A DNA stretch of 64,000 bases from Rhodospirillaceae bacterium UBA6219 (lineage in GTDB: Bacteria > Pseudomonadota > Alphaproteobacteria > Rhodospirillales > Magnetospirillaceae): the NCBI GenBank assembly GCA_002435715.1, contig DISD01000076.1, forward strand, positions 1 through 64,000, read 5' to 3'. Made by a program: the position numbers and the translations under genes. How positions within the stretch are numbered: position 1 is the first letter of the stretch; every line of letters begins with the position of its first letter. Below are positions 51,807-61,147 of this stretch, one piece after another. Below the pieces are notes generated by a model. The model searched no databases and had not been told where the DNA came from. It was given only the letters and a program-made list of their open reading frames with translations.

Positions 51807-51896
51807 GTCACCCCCGGCTCTGCGCTCCATTGTTTATCAAAATGGAGCATTTTCAGGCCGCCGCGTCAAATGACTAACGCGGCGACCCGAGCAAGC

Positions 51897-52262
51897 TTAC
51901 GCCTTGGGGGCGACGATCTTTTCCACCAGTTTGACCAACAGGCGGTCCATGCGGGCGGCCCACACTTCGTCGCTGTCGATCATTTCACGGCAGCGGCGGA
52001 AGGCCCGCAGCACGGTGGTGTGGCTGCGACCACCGAACACCCGGCCCAGTTCGGGCAGCGAGCACGAGGTCAGCAAACGCGAGTAGTACATGGCGGCCAT
52101 ACGCGGCTTCCACAGACGGTGGTCGCGGGAATGAACCATCATCTCACGCTCGGTCAGGCCAAATTCGGCGGCAACCAAAGCGATGACGTCGGCCACGAAC
52201 GGATCGCTGACCTTGTAGCGCAGCGGGGTGGCCGAGCGGATTTCAGCAAGAGCGACGGACAT
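51897..52262 (-). CDS. Stand-alone DnaA domain IV-like DNA-binding protein
   Basis: A 121-aa protein that is essentially the DNA-binding domain of DnaA alone. VADVIALVAAEFGLTEREMMVHSRDHRLWKPRMAAMYYSRLLTSCSLPELGRVFGGRSHTTVLRAFRRC matches the domain, including the signature GRVFGGRSHTTVLRA that contacts DnaA boxes. There is no AAA+ ATPase part. It could bind DnaA boxes and compete with DnaA, or act as a transcription factor. Full-length dnaA must lie elsewhere. Confidence 0.82.
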   Translation of the reverse strand: MSVALAEIRSATPLRYKVSDPFVADVIALVAAEFGLTEREMMVHSRDHRLWKPRMAAMYYSRLLTSCSLPELGRVFGGRSHTTVLRAFRRCREMIDSDEVWAARMDRLLVKLVEKIVAPKA

Positions 52263-52397
52263 GGGATTACCCCCTTAAATCCAAATGACTTCCTGCCTCT
52301 TATTGTGCGTATGTGCGCAGCCACAGCCACCCGCGAGATGAAATTCGTTGTGTCGAAAAGTGACGGAGGCTTAACCGCACTGTGACAAAGGATATCG

Positions 52398-53333
52398 TCA
52401 CCCCAGCCGGGCCTGGAAAACACGCACCGCCGCCACCAAGGCGCGCCGCGCCCCGGGCTCCATGGCCGAGTGGCCGGCGTCGGAAACCATGTCCAGACGG
52501 GCACCGGGCCATTGCCGGGCCAGTTCGTCGGCGGTCACCGGCGGACACACCACGTCATAGCGGCCTTGCACCAGATGGGCGGGAAGATGACGGATCCGCT
52601 CCATCCCGGCCAGCAATTGACCGGGCTTCATGAAGCCGCCATGAACCATGTAATGGCATTCCATCCGCGACAACGACAAGGCGGCGGCGGCATCCATCTC
52701 GCTGGGGGCGTCGCGCGGCACCAAACGGGCGCAGGCTTCCTCATAAGCGCACCACACCCGCGCCGCCGGCAGATGGATGGCCGGGTCGGGATTCATCAGA
52801 CGGCGGTGATAGGCGGCCAACAAATCGACGCTGTCGCCGTTCACATGCTCGCGGAAACGCCGATGCGCTTCGGGGAAGAACGTCCCCATGCCGTGCAGGA
52901 ACCACTCGGTTTCGATGGGGCGGAACAAAAAGATGCCGCGCAGCACGAACCCCAGAACCCGTTCCGGATGGGCCTGCCCATAGGCCAAGGACAGCGTGCT
53001 GCCCCACGAACCGCCGAACAGCAACCATTTTTCCACCGCCAGATGATGGCGCAGCCTTTCCATGTCGGCCACCAGATGCCCGGTGGTGTTGGCATGGGTT
53101 TCGGCATTGGGGGTGGAGCGCCCGCAACCGCGCTGGTCGAACAGCACGATCCGCCAATAGCTGGGGTCGAAATAGCGCCGGTAAGCCGGGGCGCTGCCCG
53201 AGCCCGGCCCGCCATGGACGAACAGCACCGGCATGCCGGTGGGGTTGCCCGACACCTCCCAGTAAAGGCTGTGGCCGTCGCCCACGTCCAGCATGCCGCT
53301 GGCATGGGCTTCGATGGGAGGAAACAGATCCAT
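52398..53333 (-). CDS. pip: Proline iminopeptidase
   Basis: A 311-aa cytoplasmic S33 alpha/beta hydrolase that removes N-terminal proline from peptides. It shows VLFVHGGPGSGSAPAYRRYFDP (oxyanion HGGPG), FDQRGCGRSTPNAE, the nucleophile in FGGSWGSTLSLAYGQAHP, the Asp in VQGRYDVVCPP and the His in DAGHSAMEP. The start at 53333 (MDLFPPIEA) matches the family; the frame extends to 53372. It is divergent from queA. Confidence 0.93.
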   Translation of the reverse strand: MDLFPPIEAHASGMLDVGDGHSLYWEVSGNPTGMPVLFVHGGPGSGSAPAYRRYFDPSYWRIVLFDQRGCGRSTPNAETHANTTGHLVADMERLRHHLAVEKWLLFGGSWGSTLSLAYGQAHPERVLGFVLRGIFLFRPIETEWFLHGMGTFFPEAHRRFREHVNGDSVDLLAAYHRRLMNPDPAIHLPAARVWCAYEEACARLVPRDAPSEMDAAAALSLSRMECHYMVHGGFMKPGQLLAGMERIRHLPAHLVQGRYDVVCPPVTADELARQWPGARLDMVSDAGHSAMEPGARRALVAAVRVFQARLG

Positions 53334-53392
53334 GGATGAAAGCTCTTTGCAAGGGTTGACGCGACGGGGCAATCCACCCTAAACCCGCCGCC

Positions 53393-54427
53393 ATGGACGT
53401 CAACCTCTTCGATTTCGACCTGGCCCGCGAATTGATCGCCGAACGGCCCGTGGTGCCCCGCGATTCCGCCCGCATGCTGCATGTGACGGCGAGCGGGAGC
53501 GAAGATTCCTGGGTGCGCGACCTGCCCGGTTTCCTGCGCCCCGGTGACATCTTGGTCAGCAACGACACCAGGGTCATCCCCGCCCGCCTGTTCGGCCGCA
53601 AGGGAGAAGGCGGGGTCGAACTGACGCTTCATGAACGCGTCGGCCTGGACAGTTGGAAAGCCTTCGCCCGTCCGGCCAAGAAGCTGCGCCCCGGCGATGT
53701 GGTGCGTTTCGCCCCTGATTTCCGCGCCGAAATCGCCGAAAAGGGTGAAGCCGGCGAAGTCACCTTGCGCTTCGACCGCAGCGGCGACGAACTGATGCTG
53801 GCGCTAGAGGATTACGGCACGCTGCCGCTGCCGCCTTATATCCGCAAGGGCTGCGCCGACGAACGCGACAAGGGCGACTATCAGACCCTGTTCGCCCGCG
53901 AAAAGGGCGCCGTGGCCGCCCCCACCGCCGGGCTGCATTTCACCCCCGACCTGCTGGCCGCCATCGATGGCGCCGGGATCTTGCGCACCACCGTGACCCT
54001 GCATGTGGGCGCCGGCACCTTCCTGCCGGTCAAGGTCAACGACACCCAGGACCACCGCATGCATTCGGAACGCGGCGTGGTCAGCCAAGAAACCGCCGAC
54101 CTGATCAACCGGGCCAAGGCCGATGGCGGCCGGGTGGTGGCGGTGGGCACCACCTCGTTGCGATTGCTGGAAAGTGCCACCGGTGAAGACGGATGCTTAC
54201 GCCCCTTCGACGGCGCCACCGACATCTTCATCACCCCGGGCTACCGTTTCAAGCTGGTGGACGTATTGATGACCAATTTCCACCTGCCCAAATCGACCCT
54301 GTTCATGCTGGTTTCCGCCTTTGCCGGGCTGGAGCGCATGCAGGCCGCCTATGCCCATGCCATGGCTTCGGGCTATCGTTTCTATTCCTATGGCGATTCC
54401 TGCCTGCTGGAACGGGAGAATGCTTAA
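53393..54427 (+). CDS. queA: tRNA S-adenosylmethionine ribosyltransferase-isomerase
   Basis: QueA transfers and isomerises the ribosyl part of SAM onto preQ1 in tRNA, giving epoxyqueuosine. The 344-aa protein has [15 protein letters not shown] [41 protein letters not shown], the signature [27 protein letters not shown] and TSLRLLESA near the C-terminus. It directly abuts tgt, which performs the preceding step of queuosine synthesis. Confidence 0.96.
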   Translation: MDVNLFDFDLARELIAERPVVPRDSARMLHVTASGSEDSWVRDLPGFLRPGDILVSNDTRVIPARLFGRKGEGGVELTLHERVGLDSWKAFARPAKKLRPGDVVRFAPDFRAEIAEKGEAGEVTLRFDRSGDELMLALEDYGTLPLPPYIRKGCADERDKGDYQTLFAREKGAVAAPTAGLHFTPDLLAAIDGAGILRTTVTLHVGAGTFLPVKVNDTQDHRMHSERGVVSQETADLINRAKADGGRVVAVGTTSLRLLESATGEDGCLRPFDGATDIFITPGYRFKLVDVLMTNFHLPKSTLFMLVSAFAGLERMQAAYAHAMASGYRFYSYGDSCLLERENA

Positions 54428-55555
54428 GTGACCCAATTCGGTTTCCAGGTTCACGCCACCGACGGCGCCGCCCGTCTGGGCACGGTCAGCACCGCCCACG
54501 GCCCCATGGACACCCCGGCCTTCATGCCGGTGGGCACCGCCGGCACGGTCAAGGCCATGCTGCCCGAAAGCGTCGCCGCCACCGGTGCCCAAACCATCTT
54601 GGGCAACACCTACCACCTGATGCTGCGCCCCGGCGCCGAACGGGTGGGACGGTTGGGCGGATTACATGAATTCATGCAATGGAAAGGCCCGATCCTCACC
54701 GATTCCGGCGGTTTCCAGGTGATGAGCCTGGCCAAGTTGCGCAAGATGAGCGAGGAAGGCGTCGCCTTTCAGTCCCATATCGACGGGTCGCGCCACATGC
54801 TGACCCCGGAACGGTCGATGGAAATCCAGAATCTGCTGGATGCCGACATCACCATGGCCTTCGACGAATGCACGCCCTTTCCGGCCACCGAACCGCAGGC
54901 CGCCGAATCCATGCACCTGTCCATGCGCTGGGCCCGGCGCTCCAAGGATGCCTTCGTGCAACGCGACGGTTACGGCCTGTTCGGCATCGTCCAGGGCGGC
55001 GTTTATCAGAACCTGCGCGAGGAATCGGCCAAGGCCCTGCAACGGATCGGCTTCGACGGCTACGCCATCGGCGGACTGGCGGTGGGCGAAGGCCAGGAAC
55101 TGATGTTCGCCACCTTGGACTTCACCACGCCCTTATTGCCCGCCGACCGGCCGCGTTACCTGATGGGGGTGGGCAAGCCGTCCGACATCGTCGGCGCCGT
55201 GCTGCGCGGTGTCGACATGTTCGATTGCGTCATGCCGACCCGCTCGGGCCGCACCGCCCAGGGCTTCACCCGCCGCGGCACCGTCAATTTGCGCAACGCC
55301 CGCCACCAGGACGATCGGCGCCCGCTGGACGAACAGTGTTCTTGCCCGGCCTGCCGCCAATACAGCCGCGCCTATCTGCATCATCTGATCCGCTCGGAAG
55401 AGATCTTGGGGCCGATGCTGCTGACCTGGCACAACATCCAATTCTATCAGGACCTGATGAAGGGCCTGCGTCAGGCCATCGGCGAAAGTCGGGTGCAGCG
55501 CTTCGCCGAAGACTTCCTGGCCGCCGAAGCCCAAGGCGATATCGAACCGTTGTAA
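54428..55555 (+). CDS. tgt: tRNA-guanine transglycosylase
   Basis: Tgt exchanges G34 of certain tRNAs for preQ1. The 375-aa TIM-barrel enzyme has [16 protein letters not shown] (general acid/base Asp), the nucleophile Asp in [21 protein letters not shown], and the zinc site [17 protein letters not shown]. It begins with GTG directly after the queA stop, so the two are translationally linked. Confidence 0.96.
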   Translation: MTQFGFQVHATDGAARLGTVSTAHGPMDTPAFMPVGTAGTVKAMLPESVAATGAQTILGNTYHLMLRPGAERVGRLGGLHEFMQWKGPILTDSGGFQVMSLAKLRKMSEEGVAFQSHIDGSRHMLTPERSMEIQNLLDADITMAFDECTPFPATEPQAAESMHLSMRWARRSKDAFVQRDGYGLFGIVQGGVYQNLREESAKALQRIGFDGYAIGGLAVGEGQELMFATLDFTTPLLPADRPRYLMGVGKPSDIVGAVLRGVDMFDCVMPTRSGRTAQGFTRRGTVNLRNARHQDDRRPLDEQCSCPACRQYSRAYLHHLIRSEEILGPMLLTWHNIQFYQDLMKGLRQAIGESRVQRFAEDFLAAEAQGDIEPL

Positions 55556-55563
55556 TCAGTCAT

Positions 55564-55576
55564 ATTGCGGCGCAAT
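55564..55576 (+). promoter_or_regulatory. Palindrome upstream of truncated haemoglobin gene
   Basis: ATTGCG-G-CGCAAT is a perfect inverted repeat between the tgt stop and the haemoglobin start, 39 bases before the ATG at 55615. It may be an operator; it does not match the FNR consensus. Confidence 0.4.
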
Positions 55577-55614
55577 AATCACGTATCTTTTTTATGGGTA
55601 TAGCGAGGCCCCCG

Positions 55615-56019
55615 ATGGATCAGGACGAACGCGAAGCACGCATCTACAAGATGGTGGTGCGCTTCTACGAACTGGGCAACGCCGATGCCATCCTGGCGCC
55701 CATCTTCGCCAAGGCGATCACCAACTTCCCCGAGCATTTCAAGGTGGTGGCGGATTTCTGGTCGCACGCCCTTTACGGTACCAGCCGCTACAAGGGCCAC
55801 CCCTTCCCGGTCCATATGCATCTGGATTTCGGCCCCGAGGCCTTCGGCGCCTGGCTGGCCTGCTTCACCCAGGCGGTGAACGAGGTGCTGACGCCCATGG
55901 AGGCTCAGAACGCCCTGGGCCGGGCCCGGCACATGACCGAAAGCTTCAAGGTCGGCCTGTTCCCCTTCACCCTGCCCGACGGCACCCCGTCACGGATGCC
56001 GCATAAGAAGGAATCGTAA
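55615..56019 (+). CDS. Group III truncated haemoglobin
   Basis: A 134-aa 2-on-2 globin binding haem, with roles in oxygen or nitric-oxide handling proposed for the group. Typical group III segments are VVRFYELGNADAILAPIFAKAI, HFKVVADFWSHALYGTSRYKGHPFPVHMHLDFGPEAFGAWLACF, with the proximal His in the HMHLD region. ATG at 55615 (MDQDERE) is preferred; one at 55594 adds seven residues. A terminator follows. Confidence 0.9.
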   Translation: MDQDEREARIYKMVVRFYELGNADAILAPIFAKAITNFPEHFKVVADFWSHALYGTSRYKGHPFPVHMHLDFGPEAFGAWLACFTQAVNEVLTPMEAQNALGRARHMTESFKVGLFPFTLPDGTPSRMPHKKES

Positions 56020-56020
56020 A

Positions 56021-56048
56021 AAAAAGGGGGCGTCACCGTCCCCTTTTT
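56021..56048. terminator. Bidirectional terminator
   Basis: AAAAAGGGG (56021-56029) pairs with CCCCTTTTT (56040-56048). T tracts on both strands let it serve the haemoglobin gene from the left and the lipoprotein gene from the right. Confidence 0.85.
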
Positions 56049-56068
56049 CAAGCACCCAAGGGTGCCGA

Positions 56069-56662
56069 TTAATTCATCACCCAGCGCGACAGATAGGTGC
56101 GCACCAGACTTTCCATCTGGGTGTCGATGTCGCGGATCAGACCTTCCGACAAATCGTAAAGAACCTTGTCGCGTTCGTTCAAGGTTGCCCCTTCCGCCAC
56201 CGTATGGGTCCGGTTGGCGCGGGCCACCACGTCGGCGATGGGGAAATGGCGTTCGTCCAGAATCTGGATGGCCACGTCCAGGCTGCCTTCATAGCGTTCC
56301 GATTGCTGGTCCTTGAACATGCCGGTAAAGCCGGTATCGGTCTGCAGCGTCACTTCCACCACCTTGGCGTCCTTGATCAGCACGCGGGCGAAGCCGGACT
56401 TGCCCATGGGCCGCAGACGGTCCTGGGCCCAGCGCACGGTGGCGTTTTCCGGCGACAGCGGCATCAGATGTTCCACATTGGGCTTGCGCCCGGTGGGCTG
56501 ATATTCCGGCACGATTTCAAGCTGGCCGACATTCAGTTGGAACGGCCGCTTGTCGGCGAAGCTCAGCTCGGGCAGCTTTTGCACCACCGGCTGGGCTTCG
56601 CAGGCGGCCAGGGCCAGGGCACCGGCCAGGGCCAGCATCAGGCGGGAAAGGCGAAAGGACAT
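56069..56662 (-). CDS. Lipoprotein of unknown function
   Basis: A 197-aa protein with a lipoprotein signal (SFRLSRLMLALAGALALAAC; lipobox LAAC, lipid on that Cys). The mature part is soluble, about 175 residues, with RPFQLNVGQLEIVPEY near the start and ILDERHFPIADVVARANRTHTV in a helical region. No family was recognised with certainty. The lack of Asp at position +2 after Cys (it is Glu) suggests outer-membrane sorting. The start at 56662 begins the signal. Confidence 0.75.
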   Translation of the reverse strand: MSFRLSRLMLALAGALALAACEAQPVVQKLPELSFADKRPFQLNVGQLEIVPEYQPTGRKPNVEHLMPLSPENATVRWAQDRLRPMGKSGFARVLIKDAKVVEVTLQTDTGFTGMFKDQQSERYEGSLDVAIQILDERHFPIADVVARANRTHTVAEGATLNERDKVLYDLSEGLIRDIDTQMESLVRTYLSRWVMN

Positions 56663-56719
56663 GGCAAATCCCTGGGTCTTTGGATGGGTTGGCCTATTGT
56701 GGCGCCGCAACAGCCGACG

Positions 56720-57652
56720 TCAAGCCTTGGACGACTTGGTGGGCGGGTTGTAAGCCTTTTCCAGCTCGTCATCACCAAAGGCATAGGTCGTGCGGCAGAA
56801 TTCGCAGGTGATCGCCACCTTGCCGCTGTCGTCCTTCAGGCCCTCGATCTCGGTGCGCGGGATGGATTGCAGCATGCGCACCACCGCCTGTTCGGAACAC
56901 CGGCAACGCGCAACCAGCGCCTTGGGCTCCCATTGGGTCAGGTTCTCGGCGTGGAACAGGTGATGCAGCAAGGTTTCGCCGGCCAAATCCACCGCCAACA
57001 TTTCCTTGGGCGTGGCACTGGCCATCAACACGCAGGCGGTCCGCCAGGCGTCGTCGGCATCGTCGGCGGTCAGGATGGGGGCGCCGGACTGGTTGGCCGG
57101 CATCCGCTGGATCATCAGCGCCGCCGCGCGCCAGCCGTGACCGTCGCCGGGCGGGGCCGAAACCAGCGCCACCTTGGTTTCCAACTGTTCCGACTGGGCG
57201 AAATAGGCCTGGGCACAATCAGCCAGGGTGTCGCCGGACAGATCGACGATGCCCTGATAGCGTTCCACCTTCAGGCCCTGGTCGACGGTAAAGGCCAGAT
57301 AGCCGGTGCCCAGCAGATTGGGGACCGGAGCGCCTTCCGCCGCCGCCGCCACCTTGTCGGCGTCAAAGCGGGCATAACCGCGCATGGCGCCGTCGCTGGT
57401 GATGTCGGCCACCACCAACGACACCGGGCCTTGGCCCTGGGCCTGCAGGGTGAAGACGCCATCATATTTCAACGACCCGGCCAGCACCCCGGCCAAAGCC
57501 AGGGTCTCGGCCAGCAACGCGCCGACGCGCGGCGGATAATCATGGCCGTCGACAACGCCGTTGACCGCGTCGCCCAACCGCACCAAACGGCCACGGACCA
57601 AGCCGCTGGCCAATTGGAACGCAATGATCACGTTATCGGCAGGCAAGCTCAC
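56720..57652 (-). CDS. hslO: Redox-regulated chaperone Hsp33
   Basis: Hsp33 prevents aggregation of oxidatively unfolded proteins. The 310-aa protein has the core beginning [25 protein letters not shown] and the C-terminal zinc redox switch: C-x-C in [10 protein letters not shown] and C-x2-C in [13 protein letters not shown] at 57652 overlaps the argF stop as GTGA and places the family N-terminus correctly; the ORF extends upstream inside argF. Confidence 0.94.
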   Translation of the reverse strand: MSLPADNVIIAFQLASGLVRGRLVRLGDAVNGVVDGHDYPPRVGALLAETLALAGVLAGSLKYDGVFTLQAQGQGPVSLVVADITSDGAMRGYARFDADKVAAAAEGAPVPNLLGTGYLAFTVDQGLKVERYQGIVDLSGDTLADCAQAYFAQSEQLETKVALVSAPPGDGHGWRAAALMIQRMPANQSGAPILTADDADDAWRTACVLMASATPKEMLAVDLAGETLLHHLFHAENLTQWEPKALVARCRCSEQAVVRMLQSIPRTEIEGLKDDSGKVAITCEFCRTTYAFGDDELEKAYNPPTKSSKA

Positions 57653-58584
57653 AACAGGCACCAGGACAAGATGCCCTTTTGCACATGCAGACGGTTTTCC
57701 GCTTCGTCCCACACCACCGATTGCGCCCCGTCCATCACCGAATCGGTGACTTCTTCATTGCGATGCGCCGGCAGGCAATGCATGAACAGCGCGTCGGAGG
57801 CGGCCTGGGCCATCAGCGCGTCGTTGACCTGATAGGGCGACAACAGTGCGTGACGGTTGGTGTCGGTGCAGCCCATGGACACCCAGGTGTCGGTGATCAC
57901 CAGATGGCTGCCGGCAACCGCCGCTTGCGGATCGCTGCCCAAGGTCACCTTGGCGCCCTGGGCGCGGGCCCACTCCACCACCTTGGCATCGGGCATCAGT
58001 TCCGCCGGACAGGCCAGGCGCATCTCGAAATTGAAATGGCCGGCGGCCTGGATCCAACTGGCGGCGACGTTGTTGCCGTCGCCCACCCAGGTCACCACCT
58101 TGCCATCCAACGAACCGCGATGTTCGGCAAAGGTCATCAGATCGGCCATCACCTGACAGGGATGGGTGTCGTCGGTCAGACCGTTGATCACCGGAACGGT
58201 GGCGTATTCGGACAATTGCGCCAGTTTGTCGGGATCGTCGGTGCGGATCATGATGGCGTCCACATAACGCGACAGCACCCGGGCGGTGTCGGCGATGGTT
58301 TCGCCCCGGCCCAATTGGGTGTCGCCCTTGGACAGCACGATGGTTTCGCCGCCCAATTGCTTCATGCCGGTTTCGAAGGACACGCGGGTGCGGGTGGACG
58401 GCTTTTCGAAGATCATCGCCAACACCCGGCCCGACAGCGGCTTGTCGCGGCCGAACGGCTTGTCGCCGCGCTTGTAGGCGGCACCCAGATCCAGGATACG
58501 GCGCAAGGTTTCGGTGTCGAAGCGGTCCAGGTCCAGGAAATGCCGGATCTGGCCGGCCCGGGTGCGGCCCGGATTGACGGTCAT
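57649..58584 (-). CDS. argF: Ornithine carbamoyltransferase
   Basis: ArgF forms citrulline from ornithine and carbamoyl phosphate. The 311-aa protein has the carbamoyl phosphate site [13 protein letters not shown], the HPCQVMADL motif, the ornithine-site SMG region (WVSMGCTD) and [18 protein letters not shown] near the end. It is linked by ATGA to argD and by GTGA to hslO, giving a three-gene operon. Confidence 0.97.
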   Translation of the reverse strand: MTVNPGRTRAGQIRHFLDLDRFDTETLRRILDLGAAYKRGDKPFGRDKPLSGRVLAMIFEKPSTRTRVSFETGMKQLGGETIVLSKGDTQLGRGETIADTARVLSRYVDAIMIRTDDPDKLAQLSEYATVPVINGLTDDTHPCQVMADLMTFAEHRGSLDGKVVTWVGDGNNVAASWIQAAGHFNFEMRLACPAELMPDAKVVEWARAQGAKVTLGSDPQAAVAGSHLVITDTWVSMGCTDTNRHALLSPYQVNDALMAQAASDALFMHCLPAHRNEEVTDSVMDGAQSVVWDEAENRLHVQKGILSWCLL

Positions 58585-59738
58585 GGCGTCACCTCTTGGC
58601 AGGTGCGATCGATGATGGCCAACGCCTCGGCGATCTCGGCATCGCCGATGATCAAAGGCGGCAGCAACCGCACCACGTTGTCGCCGGCGCCCACGGTCAA
58701 CAGACCGTTGGCCATCAGGCGTGACTGAAATTCGGTGTTGGGAATGCGGGTCTTGATGCCGATCATCAGACCCGATCCGCGCACCTGTTCGATGACCGCC
58801 CCATGGCGGGCGGCAACGGCGTCCAAACCCTGGCGCAGCTTGGCCGCCTTGGCCTGGACAGCATCCATGAAGCCCGGTTCCAGCATGACGTCCAGCACGG
58901 TCTCGGCCACCGCCATGGCCAGCGGATTGCCGCCGAAAGTGGACCCATGGGCCCCGGCCACCATGCCCTTGGCCGCCTTTTCGGTGGCCAGACAGGCGCC
59001 CACCGGGAAACCGCCGCCCAGACCCTTGGCCACCGGCATGATGTCGGGGGCGACATCCATGCTTTGGTGGGCGAACAAGGCGCCGGTGCGGCCCATGCCG
59101 GTCTGCACTTCGTCGAAAATCAACAGCACGCCGAATTCGTCGGCGGCGGCCCGCAGACGCCGCAGGTAATCGGGATCGCCGGGCACGATGCCGCCTTCGC
59201 CCTGGACCGGTTCCACCAAGATGGCGGCGGTCTTTTCGCTGATGGCGTCACGAAGCGCGTTCAGATTGCCATAGGGCACGTGGACGAAGCCGGGCATCTG
59301 CGGGTCGAAACCCTTCATGTGCTTTTCCTGGCCGCCGGCGGCAACGGTCGCCAGGGTGCGGCCATGGAAGGCGCCGGTGGCGCAGATGATCTCGGTGCGG
59401 TCCTTGTCGCCACAATCGTAATGGTACTTCCGCGCCATCTTGATGGCGCATTCGTTGGCTTCCGCCCCCGAATTGCAGAAGAACACGGTGTCGGCGAAGG
59501 TGTTGGCCACCAGCTTGGCGGCGACCTTTTCCTGGCCCGGCACCCGGTACAGGTTCGAGGTGTGCCACAGCTTGGCCGCCTGATCCTGCAGCGCGGCGAC
59601 CAGCTTGGGATGGCAATGGCCCAGATTGGTCACCGCGACACCGGCGCCGAAATCCAGGAATCGTCGACCGTCAATCGTCCAAAGCCAAGCGCCCTCGCCC
59701 CGCTCGAAAGCGATATCGGCCCGCGCATAAGTCGGCAT
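58581..59738 (-). CDS. argD: Acetylornithine aminotransferase
   Basis: ArgD is a PLP aminotransferase of arginine (and lysine) biosynthesis. The 385-aa protein has [51 protein letters not shown], the PLP lysine in [16 protein letters not shown] and [16 protein letters not shown] at 59738 (MPTYARADI) is used; a longer frame to 59864 lacks similarity. Placing argD before argF matches other Rhodospirillales genomes. Confidence 0.95.
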   Translation of the reverse strand: MPTYARADIAFERGEGAWLWTIDGRRFLDFGAGVAVTNLGHCHPKLVAALQDQAAKLWHTSNLYRVPGQEKVAAKLVANTFADTVFFCNSGAEANECAIKMARKYHYDCGDKDRTEIICATGAFHGRTLATVAAGGQEKHMKGFDPQMPGFVHVPYGNLNALRDAISEKTAAILVEPVQGEGGIVPGDPDYLRRLRAAADEFGVLLIFDEVQTGMGRTGALFAHQSMDVAPDIMPVAKGLGGGFPVGACLATEKAAKGMVAGAHGSTFGGNPLAMAVAETVLDVMLEPGFMDAVQAKAAKLRQGLDAVAARHGAVIEQVRGSGLMIGIKTRIPNTEFQSRLMANGLLTVGAGDNVVRLLPPLIIGDAEIAEALAIIDRTCQEVTP

Positions 59739-59914
59739 GACGACTGGAATCACGACCACACCTCCCCAACTGGAAAGCCGGGAGCCCTCGCCCACGACGG
59801 ACGACCGACACCGGCTCGTTGAAAGGAAAGGCGCGAATATCCGCGTCTTGCGGGGAAAAGTCAACGGAACTTATCCCCAGGGCCGCAAAATCCGGCTGGG
59901 GATAAACGCACGAA

Positions 59915-59983
59915 CGCCCGCCCCGGGAGGAGGGAGGGCGGGCGTCCTGCGGGCCGGGGCGAAGGGAGGAGAACCGCCCCGGC
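59915..59983 (-). terminator. Two GC-rich hairpins after the phasin gene
   Basis: CGCCCGCCC/GGGCGGGCG (59915-59923 with 59936-59944) and GCCGGGGCG/CGCCCCGGC (59953-59961 with 59975-59983) are perfect 9-bp stems just downstream of the phasin stop. T tracts are absent, so they may stabilise the abundant phasin message as well as limit read-through into argD. Confidence 0.55.
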
Positions 59984-59994
59984 AGGTGTGCTTG

Positions 59995-60348
59995 TTACGC
60001 GGCCGACTTGACCAGGGACTGGAAGGCGGCGACGCGGGCGCTGATCGGTTCCAGGGCGGCGGTGACCACGGTCTGGGTCAGCTCGGCGAACTTGCGGCTG
60101 TCGGCGATGGCGCCTTCCACCGATTCACGCGCCAGCTTGGAATTCAGTTCCAGGAACTCGGTGGGGGACTTGCAAGCGAACAGCGCCTTGAACGCGGCAT
60201 CGGCCTTTTCGGTCGAGGAGGTCACGTATTCCTGCGAAGCCTTGGCAACGTCTTCGAAACCCTTGGCGGCGACGGTGCCGCTTTTCACCAGGGCTTCAAC
60301 GTTTTCCTTGGACAGGGAAACGATCTTTTCGAAGGAGTCGATCTTCAT
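59995..60348 (-). CDS. Phasin family protein
   Basis: A 117-aa helical protein that coats polyhydroxyalkanoate granules. It has the phasin pattern IDSFEKIVSLSKENVEALVKSGTVAAKGFEDVAKASQEYVTSSTEKADAAFKALFACKSPTEFLELNSKLARESVE and ends RVAAFQSLVKSAA. Two PhaR-like boxes lie upstream. The start at 60348 gives the normal length; an in-frame start at 60459 would include the operator region. Other phasin and PHA genes are not in the window. Confidence 0.9.
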   Translation of the reverse strand: MKIDSFEKIVSLSKENVEALVKSGTVAAKGFEDVAKASQEYVTSSTEKADAAFKALFACKSPTEFLELNSKLARESVEGAIADSRKFAELTQTVVTAALEPISARVAAFQSLVKSAA

Positions 60349-60394
60349 GGCGTAAATCCTTTGGGTCTTGGGTTGGACAACCGCCCGAAGGCCG

Positions 60395-60407
60395 TTGTGC
60401 AGTGCAA
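60395..60407 (-). promoter_or_regulatory. PhaR-like box (proximal)
   Basis: TTGTGCAGTGCAA, an imperfect copy of the palindrome at 60452-60466, lies about 47 bases upstream of the phasin start. PhaR-type repressors of PHA genes bind TGC-rich pseudo-palindromes; the assignment rests on that resemblance. Confidence 0.55.
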
Positions 60408-60451
60408 CATGAGCACAGAATACCCAGCCCAACGGTAAAAGCAAGGGGTTT

Positions 60452-60466
60452 TTGTGCACTGCACAA
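60452..60466 (-). promoter_or_regulatory. PhaR-like box (distal, perfect palindrome)
   Basis: TTGTGCA-C-TGCACAA is a perfect 15-bp inverted repeat 104 bases upstream of the phasin start and 57 bases from the proximal copy. The paired arrangement supports cooperative repressor binding. Confidence 0.6.
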
Positions 60467-60485
60467 AAATGTCATTCCACCATGG

Positions 60486-60512
60486 AAAAGGGCGCTCCCC
60501 GTGGAAGCGCCC
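60486..60512 (-). terminator. Rho-independent terminator of the CBS gene
   Basis: On the minus strand GGGCGCT (60512-60506), a 9-base loop and AGCGCCC (60496-60490) precede TTTT. It lies 24 bases after the CBS gene stop. Confidence 0.75.
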
Positions 60513-60535
60513 CCCTTTGCCGTCACCGTCAAAAA

Positions 60536-60967
60536 TCAGCGGGTGACGGCGATGTCACGCAGCACCGCCGATTCCATCTGCGCCTCGCGCAGGCGGAAAT
60601 TCACCGCATCGCCGATGGACACCATGCCCACCAGCTCGCCCTTGTCCACCACCGGCAAATGGCGGATGCGTCGTTCGGTCATGATTTCCATGATGTGCTT
60701 GACCGAATCCGACGGCCCGCACGACAGCACCGGAGCAGACATGATGTTGCGCACCGGCATGTCGATGACGCCTTTACCGAATTGGGTGATGCCCGACACG
60801 ATGTCGCGTTCCGACACCACGCCGACCAACGTGCCCTTGGCGTCGCAGACCACCGCGACACCCACTTTCTTGGCCGTCATCAACGCCGCCGCATCGGACA
60901 CCGCGTGTTCGGGACGGATGGTGAAAACGTTGCTGCCCTTGGTTTTCAAGATTGCTTCGACAGACAT
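60536..60967 (-). CDS. CBS domain pair protein
   Basis: A 143-aa cytoplasmic protein made of two CBS domains (about 10-65 and 75-135): NVFTIRPEHAVSDAAALMTAKKVGVAVVCD...GVVSERDI, then MSAPVLSCGPSDSVKHIMEIMTERRIRHLPVVDKGELVGMVSIGDAV. Such modules bind adenine nucleotides and report energy state. GGGGGAG precedes the ATG at 60967. The gene stands alone and its target is unknown. Confidence 0.9.
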   Translation of the reverse strand: MSVEAILKTKGSNVFTIRPEHAVSDAAALMTAKKVGVAVVCDAKGTLVGVVSERDIVSGITQFGKGVIDMPVRNIMSAPVLSCGPSDSVKHIMEIMTERRIRHLPVVDKGELVGMVSIGDAVNFRLREAQMESAVLRDIAVTR

Positions 60968-61047
60968 GGCTCCCCCTGTTGTGATTCGTGGTTGGATCCA
61001 CGAAAAAGCATGAACCCCACTCGGGGTACTGGCAATTGGAAACAAGT

Positions 61048-61078
61048 GCCCCCTTCCCCTTGTTCAGGGGAAGGGGGC
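61048..61078 (-). terminator. Perfect 12-bp hairpin between hsp20 and the CBS gene
   Basis: GCCCCCTTCCCC (61048-61059) pairs with GGGGAAGGGGGC (61067-61078) across the loop TTGTTCA. It lies downstream of hsp20 on the minus strand and probably separates the two transcripts, although the T tract is poor (ACTTGTTT). Confidence 0.6.
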
Positions 61079-61147
61079 GTCCAGCCGGGCGACTTGCAAT
61101 AGTGGGGGGGCGAACCGCCCGGCCGGATCAAAGCGACCAAAACCCGC

